From the NCBI GenBank assembly GCA_023384415.1, contig JAHDWJ010000005.1:32506-96505 (forward strand): DNA of 64,000 bases. The letters are read 5' to 3'. This stretch comes from Anaerolineae bacterium. Lineage in GTDB: Bacteria > Chloroflexota > Anaerolineae > Promineifilales > Promineifilaceae. The position numbers were made by a program, and so were the translations under genes. Positions 1-8,339 of this stretch are shown here, piece after piece (position 1 is the stretch's first letter; each line of letters opens with the position of its first letter). The notes beneath the pieces were generated by a model. That model was given only the letters and a program-made list of their open reading frames with translations. It was not told where the DNA came from and made no database searches.

Positions 1-202
1 GTAGGGGTTCGTATTTTTAGCCCGACGGTTTCACCGCCGGGGATCCCCGTCAACCGCCAACCCGCCCGGACGTAAACGTCCGGGCTAAAAATGCAAAGGC
101 CGTTGGCCTGCGATTTTAGCCCGGTAGGGGTTCGTATTTTTAGCCCGACGGTTTCACCGCCGGGGATCCCCGTCAACCAGCAGACCAGCAGCCTGAGTAT
201 AC
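1..202. repeat. Two 55-bp direct repeats with palindromic spacer
   Basis: Positions 1-55 and 124-178 are identical. The spacer holds further hairpins, including the perfect palindrome at 64-83 centred on an ACGT step, and TTTTAGCCCG-type segments that face each other. The first copy touches the window edge, so the array may continue to the left. No gene is visible. It lies just past the stop of the MBOAT gene and may serve as a terminator or be a mobile hairpin repeat; neither is proven. Confidence 0.85.
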
Positions 203-1690
203 TTACCATCCCAGACCAAACAAGCGCAAAAAGGTTTGCCCGGCCAGGGGAAGATCGGGCAGGAGAAACCAGAGCCAGCCAATGACGACGTAATGGAAGG
301 TGAGCAGCCAGGCCAAAAAAGTCCAGACCCGTTTTTGGGCTGGATAGTCGTTTAGGTGTCGCTGCCAGGTACGGGTGCGGCCGCTCCACTGTTTATGCCC
401 AAACAGCCCTACCCCATGCCACACGCCCCAAATAAGAAAGTTCCAACTAACCCCATGCCACAGGCCAATGGTGATCATCGTCGCCAGTTGAGTGGTGAGG
501 ACGATAACCCCAGGAGAGGGTTTGACCGGGCGGCGCAGTAGGGCACGAGAGAGGGGGGAGAAGACGTAAAACCGCGCCCAATCGCTCAGGGTGATGTGCC
601 AGCTTTGCCAGAAGCTGGTCAGGTTGCTCTTGAGGTACGGGTAGTTGAAATTTTCCGGCAGGTGAATACCAAACAGTTTGCCCAGGCCGATGGCGATGTC
701 GCTGTAGCCGCTGAAATCGAAGAAGAGGCGCAGGGCGTATCCGTACAGCAGCAGCCACAACCAGAAGGTGGATTGCACCTGGGCAGCGTTGACCGGGTTG
801 AGGGCTACCCCCTGGGCCAGGGCGTCAGCGATGACGAATTTCTTAAACAGGCCGGCCCCAATTCGGCTCAACCCATCAAACCAGCGGGCAGCATCCAGAC
901 CATTGAGGGTCGGTAGGGCACGGAACTCCGGGGTGAACCGTTCGGCCCGGTCTATAGGGCCAGCGGTGAGGGCGGGGAAGAAGAGGACGTAGGTGAGGTA
1001 TTCGCGCAGGTTCAGGTCAGGGAGCAGCCCAGTTTGCCGGTCGCGCACGGTATGGAGCAGGCGGAAGGCCAGGTAGGAGAACCCTAACCAGTTGAGGTCC
1101 GCGGCCGCAGCCAGGGCCGTGTCTTGCCCGGTGAAGGTGCGTCCCAGGAAGGCGAGCGCGGCCGCGAACGGCTCCGTTTTCAACGCTATGAACAGCAGTA
1201 TCACAAAGGCCAGAAAAACGGAGCGTGAGAGGTGAGACGTTATGCGTGAACTGTACTGGGTGAGGTGCGAGACTAACCAATAACCAATCACCAATAACCC
1301 GGCCACCAATAGTGGGGATGGTGGCCGTGATGGGGTGAGCCGGTATTCCAGGGGCAGGTAGCGGAACAGGGAGAGGAGCAGGACAAGGGCAAAGCTGATG
1401 AGGATGGTGTTTCGAGTTTCGAGTTTCGAGTTTTGAATTTCGAGTTTGGCGTTATCGGGTTCAGGTTGGGCCAATTGTAAATCCCTGGTCCAATACCAGC
1501 CGGCGATGGTCAGGAGCAGGCTGAGGGTAGGCAAGAGAAAGTCTAGGAAGCGAATAGGCAGGCGGGGTTGGAGCAGGTAAAGGGTAACAAGGCTGGCGAT
1601 GAGCAGGGCGTGTCCCCGTACTTTAGCTGGCAGAACGGCAGCATACAGGAACGCGGCCGCGATAAGGATGAAGATAACAGTGAGGGTCAT
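203..1690 (-). CDS. MBOAT family membrane O-acyltransferase (AlgI-like)
   Basis: Polytopic membrane protein of 495 residues. MBOAT proteins of the AlgI type move acyl (usually acetyl) groups across the membrane onto extracellular polysaccharide. Visible family landmarks are FFPALTAGPI (238-246), DFSGYSDIAIGLG (325-337), FWQSWHITLSDWARFYVFSPL (360-380) and LWHG with the likely catalytic His at 412. Hydrophobic segments fill the N-terminal half. Residues about 81-95 (LEIQNSKLETRN) are unusually polar and are encoded by a GTTTCGA-type repeat that also occurs between genes. The start overlaps the stop of the upstream SGNH gene by 4 bp (ATGA), so the two are probably translated together as an acylation pair. 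The polysaccharide substrate cannot be told from sequence. Confidence 0.88.
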   Translation of the reverse strand: MTLTVIFILIAAAFLYAAVLPAKVRGHALLIASLVTLYLLQPRLPIRFLDFLLPTLSLLLTIAGWYWTRDLQLAQPEPDNAKLEIQNSKLETRNTILISFALVLLLSLFRYLPLEYRLTPSRPPSPLLVAGLLVIGYWLVSHLTQYSSRITSHLSRSVFLAFVILLFIALKTEPFAAALAFLGRTFTGQDTALAAAADLNWLGFSYLAFRLLHTVRDRQTGLLPDLNLREYLTYVLFFPALTAGPIDRAERFTPEFRALPTLNGLDAARWFDGLSRIGAGLFKKFVIADALAQGVALNPVNAAQVQSTFWLWLLLYGYALRLFFDFSGYSDIAIGLGKLFGIHLPENFNYPYLKSNLTSFWQSWHITLSDWARFYVFSPLSRALLRRPVKPSPGVIVLTTQLATMITIGLWHGVSWNFLIWGVWHGVGLFGHKQWSGRTRTWQRHLNDYPAQKRVWTFLAWLLTFHYVVIGWLWFLLPDLPLAGQTFLRLFGLGW

Positions 1691-2760
1691 GGTGAAGGGG
1701 CCATGATAAGCTGCCGGATAGCATCCAGCACCATCAGACCGGTTAAATCCTGCATCGAGTGACCGCTGGTAAATGTTTCGGGCACGGTGTAATCGTGGTA
1801 AGTAACGGTTGCCAGATGTACTTGATCCTCAGCCAGCCCCCGGTTGGGCAACGTATCGGCCACCCGGTCAAAATCCCACAAAGGTACGGCATAATCGGCG
1901 GCAATCTGGCGGATGATTTCGTTGTTGCTGTTATCCCCCTCAAACCGGTCCGCTTTGGTCGCTAGCAGCGGGATAACCCCCACCGCCTGACAATATTCAA
2001 CCACATCACGCACATTTTTGGCAAAACCGGCTGGCACTCCGGCATCATTGGACCCCAGGCGGATGATGATGAGGGTAGGGTTGTTGAGGCGGATTTCACA
2101 GGCCAACAGATGTTCGCCCGTTTCGCACCACTCTTTGTTGGCCCAGAGAGGGTCAAAGACAGACCAGGAGTGCAGCCCATGTCGGGCAGCCACGCCATAA
2201 CGAGCAAATGAGCCAGCAAAATGGGTGATGGTCGGCTGCAAGTAACTGAATTGGCCCAGGGTGTACCGGTTCGGGTTGTCGAACAGCCCTAGCAGTTGGG
2301 GGTTGAGGACGGTGCTATCCCCTAATTTGGAGAAGGCGTTGGGGTTGCGGCCGCGGCTCTGTCCCTGGGCAAATATCTCCTGGCTCCGGGCAATGGCCGC
2401 CGGGGGCAGGATGATAAATTGCTCCAGGGGTACCCCATTAACCGCCAGGGGAGTAAGGGTAGCGGTGGGGAGACGAGTCGGGAAGGCGGTGCGGGTGGGT
2501 GAGGGGGTGGGTGAGGGGGTGATGGTCTGCGGCCGCGGTGGGGGCACATCATCGGCCAGGAGAATGGGGGTGTAAACTGGGGTAGGAGTCGGCTGCGTGG
2601 CGGTAAGGCTGACCGATGGCTCACTCAGGGGGCGGGTAAGGAGCAGGGTGACAGCCGGGGATGTTGGGGCAGCCGGGCCATCAGTTTGACAGGCCACTAG
2701 AAGCAGGAACGCGGCCGCGATAAGGCCTAAGTTAAAGCCACGAATGGCACGAATGAACAC
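1687..2760 (-). CDS. SGNH-hydrolase-like lipoprotein (AlgJ/X-like role), copy 1
   Basis: 357 residues. A signal peptide ends in a lipobox with Cys24 (LLVAC). Residues 25-105 are a Pro/Thr-rich linker, followed by an SGNH-type domain. The catalytic blocks are visible: GDS with Ser149, LGSND (235-239) and EDQVHL with Asp312 and His315. SGNH proteins next to MBOAT proteins commonly take part in polysaccharide O-acetylation or deacetylation, so a partner role for the downstream MBOAT (4-bp overlap) is likely. It is a paralogue of the protein at 3553-4584 over the whole globular domain (shared QPTITHFAGS, IRLGSND, LWDFD). Three GCGGCCGC sites fall in the gene, one of them encoding an AAA run in the signal peptide. 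Confidence 0.82.
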   Translation of the reverse strand: MFIRAIRGFNLGLIAAAFLLLVACQTDGPAAPTSPAVTLLLTRPLSEPSVSLTATQPTPTPVYTPILLADDVPPPRPQTITPSPTPSPTRTAFPTRLPTATLTPLAVNGVPLEQFIILPPAAIARSQEIFAQGQSRGRNPNAFSKLGDSTVLNPQLLGLFDNPNRYTLGQFSYLQPTITHFAGSFARYGVAARHGLHSWSVFDPLWANKEWCETGEHLLACEIRLNNPTLIIIRLGSNDAGVPAGFAKNVRDVVEYCQAVGVIPLLATKADRFEGDNSNNEIIRQIAADYAVPLWDFDRVADTLPNRGLAEDQVHLATVTYHDYTVPETFTSGHSMQDLTGLMVLDAIRQLIMAPSP

Positions 2761-3011
2761 GAATTGAATATTTAATCACTGGCATGGCCCAGTTAGAGCT
2801 TGCCAAAGTGAGATCAGCCACTGCGAAGACGCCAAGATCAGTAAGAATTTCTTGAGAAACTTTGGATTCTTCGCGTCTTTGCGGTTAGTATACCCATCGT
2901 GGTCATAAAGTGACATTCTGGTTGGAGACTGGAGATTGGAGACTGGAGACTGGTTAATATCGAGTCGCCAGTCTCACTGAAAATGTCAGTTTATGACCGT
3001 TGGCAGTATAG
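2761..3011. repeat. Intergenic repeat cluster with inverted repeat
   Basis: No gene is visible here. Positions 2821-2889 belong to a hairpin-type repeat (GACGCCAAGATC ... GCGTCTTTGCGG) also present at 9483-9556. Further right, GGTCATAAAGTGACATT (about 2911) faces AATGTCAGTTTATGACC (about 2980) with one mismatch. These arms flank a minisatellite of GGAGACTGGAGATT-like units (2934-2954) that reappears near 35228 and 35741. Confidence 0.75.
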
Positions 3012-3131
3012 TTAGAATCCCTGATAAATCCATTGCGGCGCGGCATCCGTTGTCAAGATGAGCAAAGCGATGACCAGACCACACAGGGCCAGGGCCAATA
3101 AATTCTCATAACTAAATAACCGCTGCTTCAT
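3012..3131 (-). CDS. 39-residue single-pass membrane peptide
   Basis: Short reading frame starting MKQRLFSYENLL and ending QWIYQGF, with one strong hydrophobic segment (residues about 10-27). It lies between a lipoprotein gene and the SGNH/MBOAT pair, all on the same strand, with a G-rich stretch upstream that could be a ribosome binding site. A conserved-looking start, one membrane span and an aromatic tail argue for a real small membrane protein of the acylation cluster. I do not recognise a family. A longer reading frame through this site (to 3353) overlaps the lipoprotein gene and is not favoured. Confidence 0.55.
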   Translation of the reverse strand: MKQRLFSYENLLALALCGLVIALLILTTDAAPQWIYQGF

Positions 3132-3153
3132 AAAAATACCCCCTACCCCCTTC

Positions 3154-3549
3154 TCACTGTGTTTCGCCACACCATTTCCACTCCCCATCTTCTTGAACCA
3201 CGGCATAAGAGGAAAGCTGAAATTCTGTCTGTTCTGTACCATATAGGGCGACAATTTTACCGGTACAGGTGACGCTGCTGCTGTCGGCATCTTTGCGGCA
3301 ATCCATCCCTTCGATTCGGGCGTCAGTGACACTGGTGAAAGCGTTAGCCTCACGCATCAGATTGACTTCCAGGGCAGAGCAGAGGAGAGCCGTGACTGTT
3401 TGGGTATCCCCAGTTACTTTGGCCGTGAGATACCGTTCTACTGTTTGTACGGCCGCGTCATCACTGGCACTGCCACAAGCAGCCAGGATAGTGAGAAGTA
3501 AGCAGTAAACAGTCAGCAGTAAGCTGTGTACTTTTCGTTCAACCTTCAT
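3154..3549 (-). CDS. Small secreted lipoprotein, unknown function
   Basis: 131 residues with a signal peptide and lipobox ILAAC (Cys about 25). The mature part has VERYLTAKVTGD near the N-terminus, three further Cys residues and the ending DGEWKWCGETQ. This looks like the small NTF2/DUF4878-like fold seen in many lipoproteins, but I cannot assign it firmly. The start codon lies inside an intergenic GAATTATGAAGG repeat that also provides the stop of the upstream SGNH gene (3553). It probably belongs to the envelope cluster. Confidence 0.72.
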   Translation of the reverse strand: MKVERKVHSLLLTVYCLLLTILAACGSASDDAAVQTVERYLTAKVTGDTQTVTALLCSALEVNLMREANAFTSVTDARIEGMDCRKDADSSSVTCTGKIVALYGTEQTEFQLSSYAVVQEDGEWKWCGETQ

Positions 3550-3552
3550 AAT

Positions 3553-4584
3553 TCATCCTTCATCCTTCATAATTTGTTCCCGAATTGTATCCAGAACCAG
3601 CAAAGCTGTCAGGTTGTGCAAAGGATGGCCGAATTGGAAAGCGGTGGGCTGGCGGTAATCGGTGACATAATGGCCGTTTAGATGAACTCTATCTGCCTCT
3701 AACCCCCGCCCTGGCAGGGTGGCAGCTGCCTGGTCAAAATCCCACAGGGGAATCTGGTACGCGGCCGCGATCTCCCGCAAAATCTCATTATTCTCATCAC
3801 TCCCTTCAGCCCGGTCTGCTTTCGTACCCAGCACCGGAATTACCCCCTGGGTGATGGCAAAGGTCACAATTTCGGCCACATTGGCGGCAAAATAATCCGG
3901 CACTCCCACATCATTAGACCCCAGGCGAATGAGTACCACACTGGGATTGTGCAGGCGAAACTCACAGGCGATAACCGTCTCGGCTGGCTGGCAAAACCGT
4001 TTGTCCGCCCAGGCCGGGTCCATTGCTGTCCAGGAGTGCAGCCCCACTCGTACTGCCATCCCCTGCCGTTCCCAGGAGCCGGCAAAATGGGTGATGGTCG
4101 GCTGGAGAAAGGCAAACGCCCCCAACTGAACTTGATCCCCAGAAAAAGGGGAGAGGAAAAAAGCGGCGTCCAGGGTGCTGTCCCCAACCTTGGCAAAGGC
4201 GTGAGGATTGCGCCCTAGCTGCTGCCCCTGGGTATAAATCGCCTGTATGTTGGCCTGCACTTCTGGGGGGATACGGATGATCTGGTCGAGGGGAATGCCA
4301 TTGAGGGCGGTGATGGGGTAAGTAATGATGAGTGGCGCGGCCGCGACCAGACTGGTGGGAGATGGTTGATGGGTAGGGGGATGGCTAACGGGCGTGACTG
4401 GGGCCAGGGTGGTGGCTGCCAGGGTGGGGCGGGGGGTGGGGGATGGTTTAGGTGGGGAAGCAGTGGGATTGAAGCGGAACGCGGCCGCGACCACCCCCAG
4501 AAAAATAAAAAACCCAATCATCGCCAACAAAAACGAGCGCAGGGCAAACAGTTCTGATGAATATGTCTCGTTTGCAGGTTCCAT
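3553..4584 (-). CDS. SGNH-hydrolase-like membrane-anchored protein, copy 2
   Basis: 343 residues. An N-terminal membrane anchor (about 16-35) is followed by a Pro/Thr-rich linker (40-80) and an SGNH-type domain with GDS (Ser136), LGSND and ADRVHL blocks. It closely parallels the protein at 1687-2760 but has a transmembrane anchor without a lipobox. Duplicated SGNH partners around one MBOAT protein recall the AlgJ/AlgX arrangement of alginate O-acetylation; this comparison is by role, not close similarity. The last residues (IMKDEG) and the stop codon are encoded by the GAATTATGAAGGATGAA repeat family. Confidence 0.8.
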   Translation of the reverse strand: MEPANETYSSELFALRSFLLAMIGFFIFLGVVAAAFRFNPTASPPKPSPTPRPTLAATTLAPVTPVSHPPTHQPSPTSLVAAAPLIITYPITALNGIPLDQIIRIPPEVQANIQAIYTQGQQLGRNPHAFAKVGDSTLDAAFFLSPFSGDQVQLGAFAFLQPTITHFAGSWERQGMAVRVGLHSWTAMDPAWADKRFCQPAETVIACEFRLHNPSVVLIRLGSNDVGVPDYFAANVAEIVTFAITQGVIPVLGTKADRAEGSDENNEILREIAAAYQIPLWDFDQAAATLPGRGLEADRVHLNGHYVTDYRQPTAFQFGHPLHNLTALLVLDTIREQIMKDEG

Positions 4585-4617
4585 TTAGCCTGGAGAATCA
4601 GCCCGGTCTATTCGTTC

Positions 4618-7404
4618 TTAGCCGGTATTTCGCAGCCCGGCCGCGATCCCTTTAATGGTCAGGAAAATGATCTGGCGCAAACTATTCGCCTCTTCGCTTT
4701 CCGGGTCGGGTAGGGAGCGTAGACGGCGGAGCAGGTTGACCTGGATGTAATTCATGGGGTCTATGTACGGGTTGCGCTGCCGTACGGCGTATTGCAGCAC
4801 CGGGTCATTTTCCAGTAGTTCGTCTTGTCTGGTGACTCGCAGCAGCCAATCTACCGTTTCCTGATAAGCCTGCTGCACTTCGCCAAAGATTCGCTCCCGC
4901 ACACCAGTATCTTCTACCAGGTCGGCATACAACCGGGCGATGCCCATATCAGCTTTGGCCAGGGCCAATTGGGCGTTGTCTAACACGGCGTGGAAAAAGG
5001 GCCATCGCCGGTACATCGTTTGTAGAGTAGCTAACTGCTCTGGAGTTTGGGCATAAGCGGCCAGGGCGGTGCCGACACCGTACCAGCCGGGCAGCACGTG
5101 GCGGCTCTGCATCCAGCTAAACCCCCAGGGGATGGCTCGTAGAGAGGTGAAGGTGGCCTGGGATGCCCGGCGGGAGGGGCGGCTGCCGATGCGTAACTGG
5201 CTGATTTCGGCGATGGGGGTGGCCTGCTGCCAGTAGGTGAGCAGATCGGGGGTTTCGTAAATGAACTGCCGGTAGGCCTGGTAAGCGGCCGCAGACAACA
5301 TTTCCATCGCCTGTCGCCATTCCGGTTCCGGGGTGATGGGACCAACCTCCCGCAGGGGGGAGCTGGCCATGAGGACGGCGTGAACGACTTGCTCCAGGTG
5401 GCGGCGGGCGATGGCCGGGTGGCCGTACCGTTCGCCAATCACTTCCCCCTGCTCGGTGATGCGAATGCGGCCGCGTACCGTTTCTGGGGGCTGGGCTAAA
5501 ATGGCCCGGTTGGCTGGCCCACCCCCTCTGGCGATGGTGCCCCCCCGCCCATGAAACAGGGTGAGGGTAATGTTGTGATCGCGGCCGCATTGGGCCAACG
5601 TCTCCTGGGCCAGATACAAAGCCCAATTGGCCGTCAGATAGCCCGCATCCTTATTGCTGTCCGAATAGCCGATCATCACCGTCTGCTCCCGGTTTAGGCG
5701 GGTCAGATGGCGACCATACACCGGATGGGTAAACAAATCCGCCATAATCGCTGGGGCGGCTTCTAAATCCTCACGGGTCTCAAACAGGGGGACAATAGGC
5801 AGCCAATCCTGCTGCTGGTCGGCTGCTAAATTAATTTGATACCAATAAGTAAGGAGCAGCACCGCCAGCACATCTTCCACCCCATGGGTCATGCTGATAA
5901 TATACGGCCCGATCAGCTCCCGCCCGTAAAAGGCCATGCCTCGCCGCACCATCTGCAACAGCAGGTGGAGTTCTTGAGATGTGGGGGTTAAATCAGTTAT
6001 TACCGACAAATCGGGGGGGGATTGTTGCAGCAGGTAGGTGAGGCGGTCAGCTCGTTCAGCGGCAGAACGACGGCTAAACTGATCTTCCAGCCCTAACTGC
6101 TGGCACAGTTCGGCTAAAAATTCGGTGTGAACATCGCTGTATTGGCGTAGATCAAGCCGGGCGGTGTGCAGGCCAAAGATTTGGGCCTGGTGACAGAGGG
6201 GGATGAGATCGGCTGCGGCCGCATCCTCCATGCCTGTCTCCTCAATTGTCTCTTGCATCAAAAGCAGACGGCTGGTCAAATCTTGCTGGGTACGGAGCCG
6301 TAAGGGGCGGCTGCTCTCCCCTTTAAGCCGGGCGACCATATCCCCGCGTGAGGCATCGGCCAGATCGGCGGTTAGCATGGCTGACCAGAGGCGATACGGC
6401 TCATTGGGGTACCGTTCTTGAAGCATCGCCACCCGCCGATCATCTGATTTTGTCGCTTCCAGGGCCGTTTGCAGGCGGGGGCTGATAGGGGCCAACTGCT
6501 CTGACATGGTGAGGGCACGCTGTAATTGGCGAGATTGTTTGCGGTGCTGCTCTACAGCCAACCCCCGGTGTAGGCGCAATGTCTCAGCGGTCACTTCGGC
6601 GGTCACAAATGGGTTGCCATCTCGATCCCCCCCAATCCAGGAGCCGAAGGTGAGCCAGCCAGGGGGGAGCTTGACATTAGGATAGTAGCGGGCCAGGGCT
6701 TGGCGCATCGCCTCAACTACCTGGGGCACCACATCCCATAGGGCGATCTCAAAGTAGTACAGGCCCGTTTTGACTTCATCGGTGACGCTGAGTTGGGCGG
6801 TGCGGCTGCGATTGGTAAGCCACAGGCTGGTTACTTCAGCCGTGATGCGCTGAAGAAGCTCGTTTTCTTCACTGGGGAGCAGGTTGCGCTCATCCAGTTC
6901 GGTGAGGGCGTGGCCGATGCGGCGGAGTTTGGAGAGGACGGTGCGGCGGCGGGTTTCGGTGGGGTGGGCGGTGAACACGAGTTCGATGTGCAGCCGGTTG
7001 AGTAAATCTTGGAGGTGGAACTCGTCCAGGCCGTGTTGGTGGAAGGTGGCGATAGCGGCCGCAATAGATTCTGGCACGGGGCGGGGATGTACCTCTTTTT
7101 CCCGCTGGCGCAGTACCCTCACCCGCTGCTGTTCTTCGGCCAGGTTGATCAGCTCGAAGTAGGCGGTGAAGGCCCGAGAGACTTGTTCCGCGGCCGCTGG
7201 CTCTAATGTTTCTATGATGGTTTGCAGGTGGGCGGTAATGGCGGGGAGATCATCTACCCGGCGAGCTTTGGCCAGGGCGCGAATTCGTTCCACCAGTTCA
7301 AACAGTTCGATGCCCCCTTGCCGCCGGATGACCCGGCCCAGGATGTTCCCCAGCCGATGAATGTCCTGGCTGAGGCGTTGTTGGCGAACAGGTTGATCAG
7401 ACAT
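4618..7404 (-). CDS. ppc: Phosphoenolpyruvate carboxylase
   Basis: 928 residues, full length for the family. It converts PEP and bicarbonate to oxaloacetate, refilling the TCA cycle. The two signatures are present: VFTAHPTE with the catalytic His at 147, and VMIGYSDSNKDAGY in the C-terminal half. The glycine-rich FHGRGGTIARGGGP loop and the ending NPYIDPMNYIQVNLL ... GLRNTG are also typical. It stands alone, divergent from the PhyH gene with a 90-bp spacer that holds one GCGGCCGC (7447). Seven more copies lie inside the gene. Confidence 0.97.
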   Translation of the reverse strand: MSDQPVRQQRLSQDIHRLGNILGRVIRRQGGIELFELVERIRALAKARRVDDLPAITAHLQTIIETLEPAAAEQVSRAFTAYFELINLAEEQQRVRVLRQREKEVHPRPVPESIAAAIATFHQHGLDEFHLQDLLNRLHIELVFTAHPTETRRRTVLSKLRRIGHALTELDERNLLPSEENELLQRITAEVTSLWLTNRSRTAQLSVTDEVKTGLYYFEIALWDVVPQVVEAMRQALARYYPNVKLPPGWLTFGSWIGGDRDGNPFVTAEVTAETLRLHRGLAVEQHRKQSRQLQRALTMSEQLAPISPRLQTALEATKSDDRRVAMLQERYPNEPYRLWSAMLTADLADASRGDMVARLKGESSRPLRLRTQQDLTSRLLLMQETIEETGMEDAAAADLIPLCHQAQIFGLHTARLDLRQYSDVHTEFLAELCQQLGLEDQFSRRSAAERADRLTYLLQQSPPDLSVITDLTPTSQELHLLLQMVRRGMAFYGRELIGPYIISMTHGVEDVLAVLLLTYWYQINLAADQQQDWLPIVPLFETREDLEAAPAIMADLFTHPVYGRHLTRLNREQTVMIGYSDSNKDAGYLTANWALYLAQETLAQCGRDHNITLTLFHGRGGTIARGGGPANRAILAQPPETVRGRIRITEQGEVIGERYGHPAIARRHLEQVVHAVLMASSPLREVGPITPEPEWRQAMEMLSAAAYQAYRQFIYETPDLLTYWQQATPIAEISQLRIGSRPSRRASQATFTSLRAIPWGFSWMQSRHVLPGWYGVGTALAAYAQTPEQLATLQTMYRRWPFFHAVLDNAQLALAKADMGIARLYADLVEDTGVRERIFGEVQQAYQETVDWLLRVTRQDELLENDPVLQYAVRQRNPYIDPMNYIQVNLLRRLRSLPDPESEEANSLRQIIFLTIKGIAAGLRNTG

Positions 7405-7495
7405 AAGCGGGTCTATTGACGATTGCCGATTTTAGATTTACGATTCGCGGCCGCTGTTGCCAATTGTCAAGCGTTGATCTAAACTCGTCAATCCT

Positions 7496-8137
7496 ATGCA
7501 TCTTTCTCCAGAACAATGTCTTCATTTTCAGACGGAAGGGTATCTGATTGTACCTGATTTTTTTGACCAGGGGATGGTGAAATTGCTGCGCCTGGAGATG
7601 GAGCGGTTGGTAGCTGAGGATCGCGGCCGCAACGTCATGCCGGCGTTCACCGGTAAAATCAACTATCTCATCACCCCTCTGGCCGATAAAAGTACCTTGT
7701 TCCGGGAATTACCCAACCGCCCAGAGGTGGTGGGGGTAGTGGAGCAGCTTCTAGGCGGAGCGGCCGCACTCATTTTAGACCAGATTTTCCTCAAACCGGC
7801 ACGGGTGGGGGCCGGGAATAGTTGGCATCTGGACAATGGCCGCTTCCAACTGGCTGATCCAACTCGCGGCCTGGGGATGTGGATCACTCTCCATGAGGCG
7901 TCACGAGCTAATGGGACACTGGAGCTGATCCCCCGCAGCCACCTGCTGCCCCCGGAGACGTTTACCCCGCCGGGTCAATACCTGCCCGTCCCCCCAGATG
8001 AATCGTTGGCCGTGCCGATGGTCGCGGCCGCGGGCGGGGTCATCTTCTTCAACTTTGGCATTCTCCACTGCACTCATGATAACCCATCTGACCGGGATCG
8101 TGCGGCCCTGGTTTACCATTTCGCTCGTGATGGGTAG
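7496..8137 (+). CDS. Phytanoyl-CoA dioxygenase (PhyH) family Fe(II)/2-oxoglutarate oxygenase
   Basis: 213 residues. The iron-binding triad can be placed: His111 and Asp113 in SWHLDNGRF, and the distal His193 in HCTHDNPSDRDR, with Arg201 a candidate 2-oxoglutarate ligand. TLELIPRSHL is the usual strand before the distal His. Family members hydroxylate small molecules such as phytanoyl-CoA, ectoine or natural-product scaffolds; the substrate here is unknown. No partner gene is obvious, since it is followed by a 200-bp gap and a separately promoted desaturase. Confidence 0.85.
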   Translation: MHLSPEQCLHFQTEGYLIVPDFFDQGMVKLLRLEMERLVAEDRGRNVMPAFTGKINYLITPLADKSTLFRELPNRPEVVGVVEQLLGGAAALILDQIFLKPARVGAGNSWHLDNGRFQLADPTRGLGMWITLHEASRANGTLELIPRSHLLPPETFTPPGQYLPVPPDESLAVPMVAAAGGVIFFNFGILHCTHDNPSDRDRAALVYHFARDG

Positions 8138-8204
8138 GCGAGTTTCCACCTATCTTATCCTACACCCACGCTCCACCCCTACTCCTTAATCACCCTAATT
8201 GTTC

Positions 8205-8233
8205 TTGACACGTTGCCCGGCCAACAATAGAAT
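8205..8233 (+). promoter_or_regulatory. Sigma-70-type promoter for the desaturase
   Basis: A consensus TTGACA box (8205-8210) is followed after exactly 17 bp by TAGAAT (8228-8233). It lies about 105 bp before the desaturase start, which has a GGGAG ribosome binding site. No other promoter in the window matches the consensus this well by eye. Confidence 0.7.
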
Positions 8234-8339
8234 CACTCGTGGCATTTTGCCCATTTGGCGTCACTTCTCAGCCATCTAGGGTTATACTCAATGGACAGTT
8301 TGTTGAGAAGAAAAATTATCCGAGGGAAAAGGGAGTAAG

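Noticed and set aside
3132..3353. N-terminal extension of the small membrane peptide frame
   Set aside because: It overlaps the lipoprotein gene on the same strand and has no family features; the internal ATG at 3131 is better.
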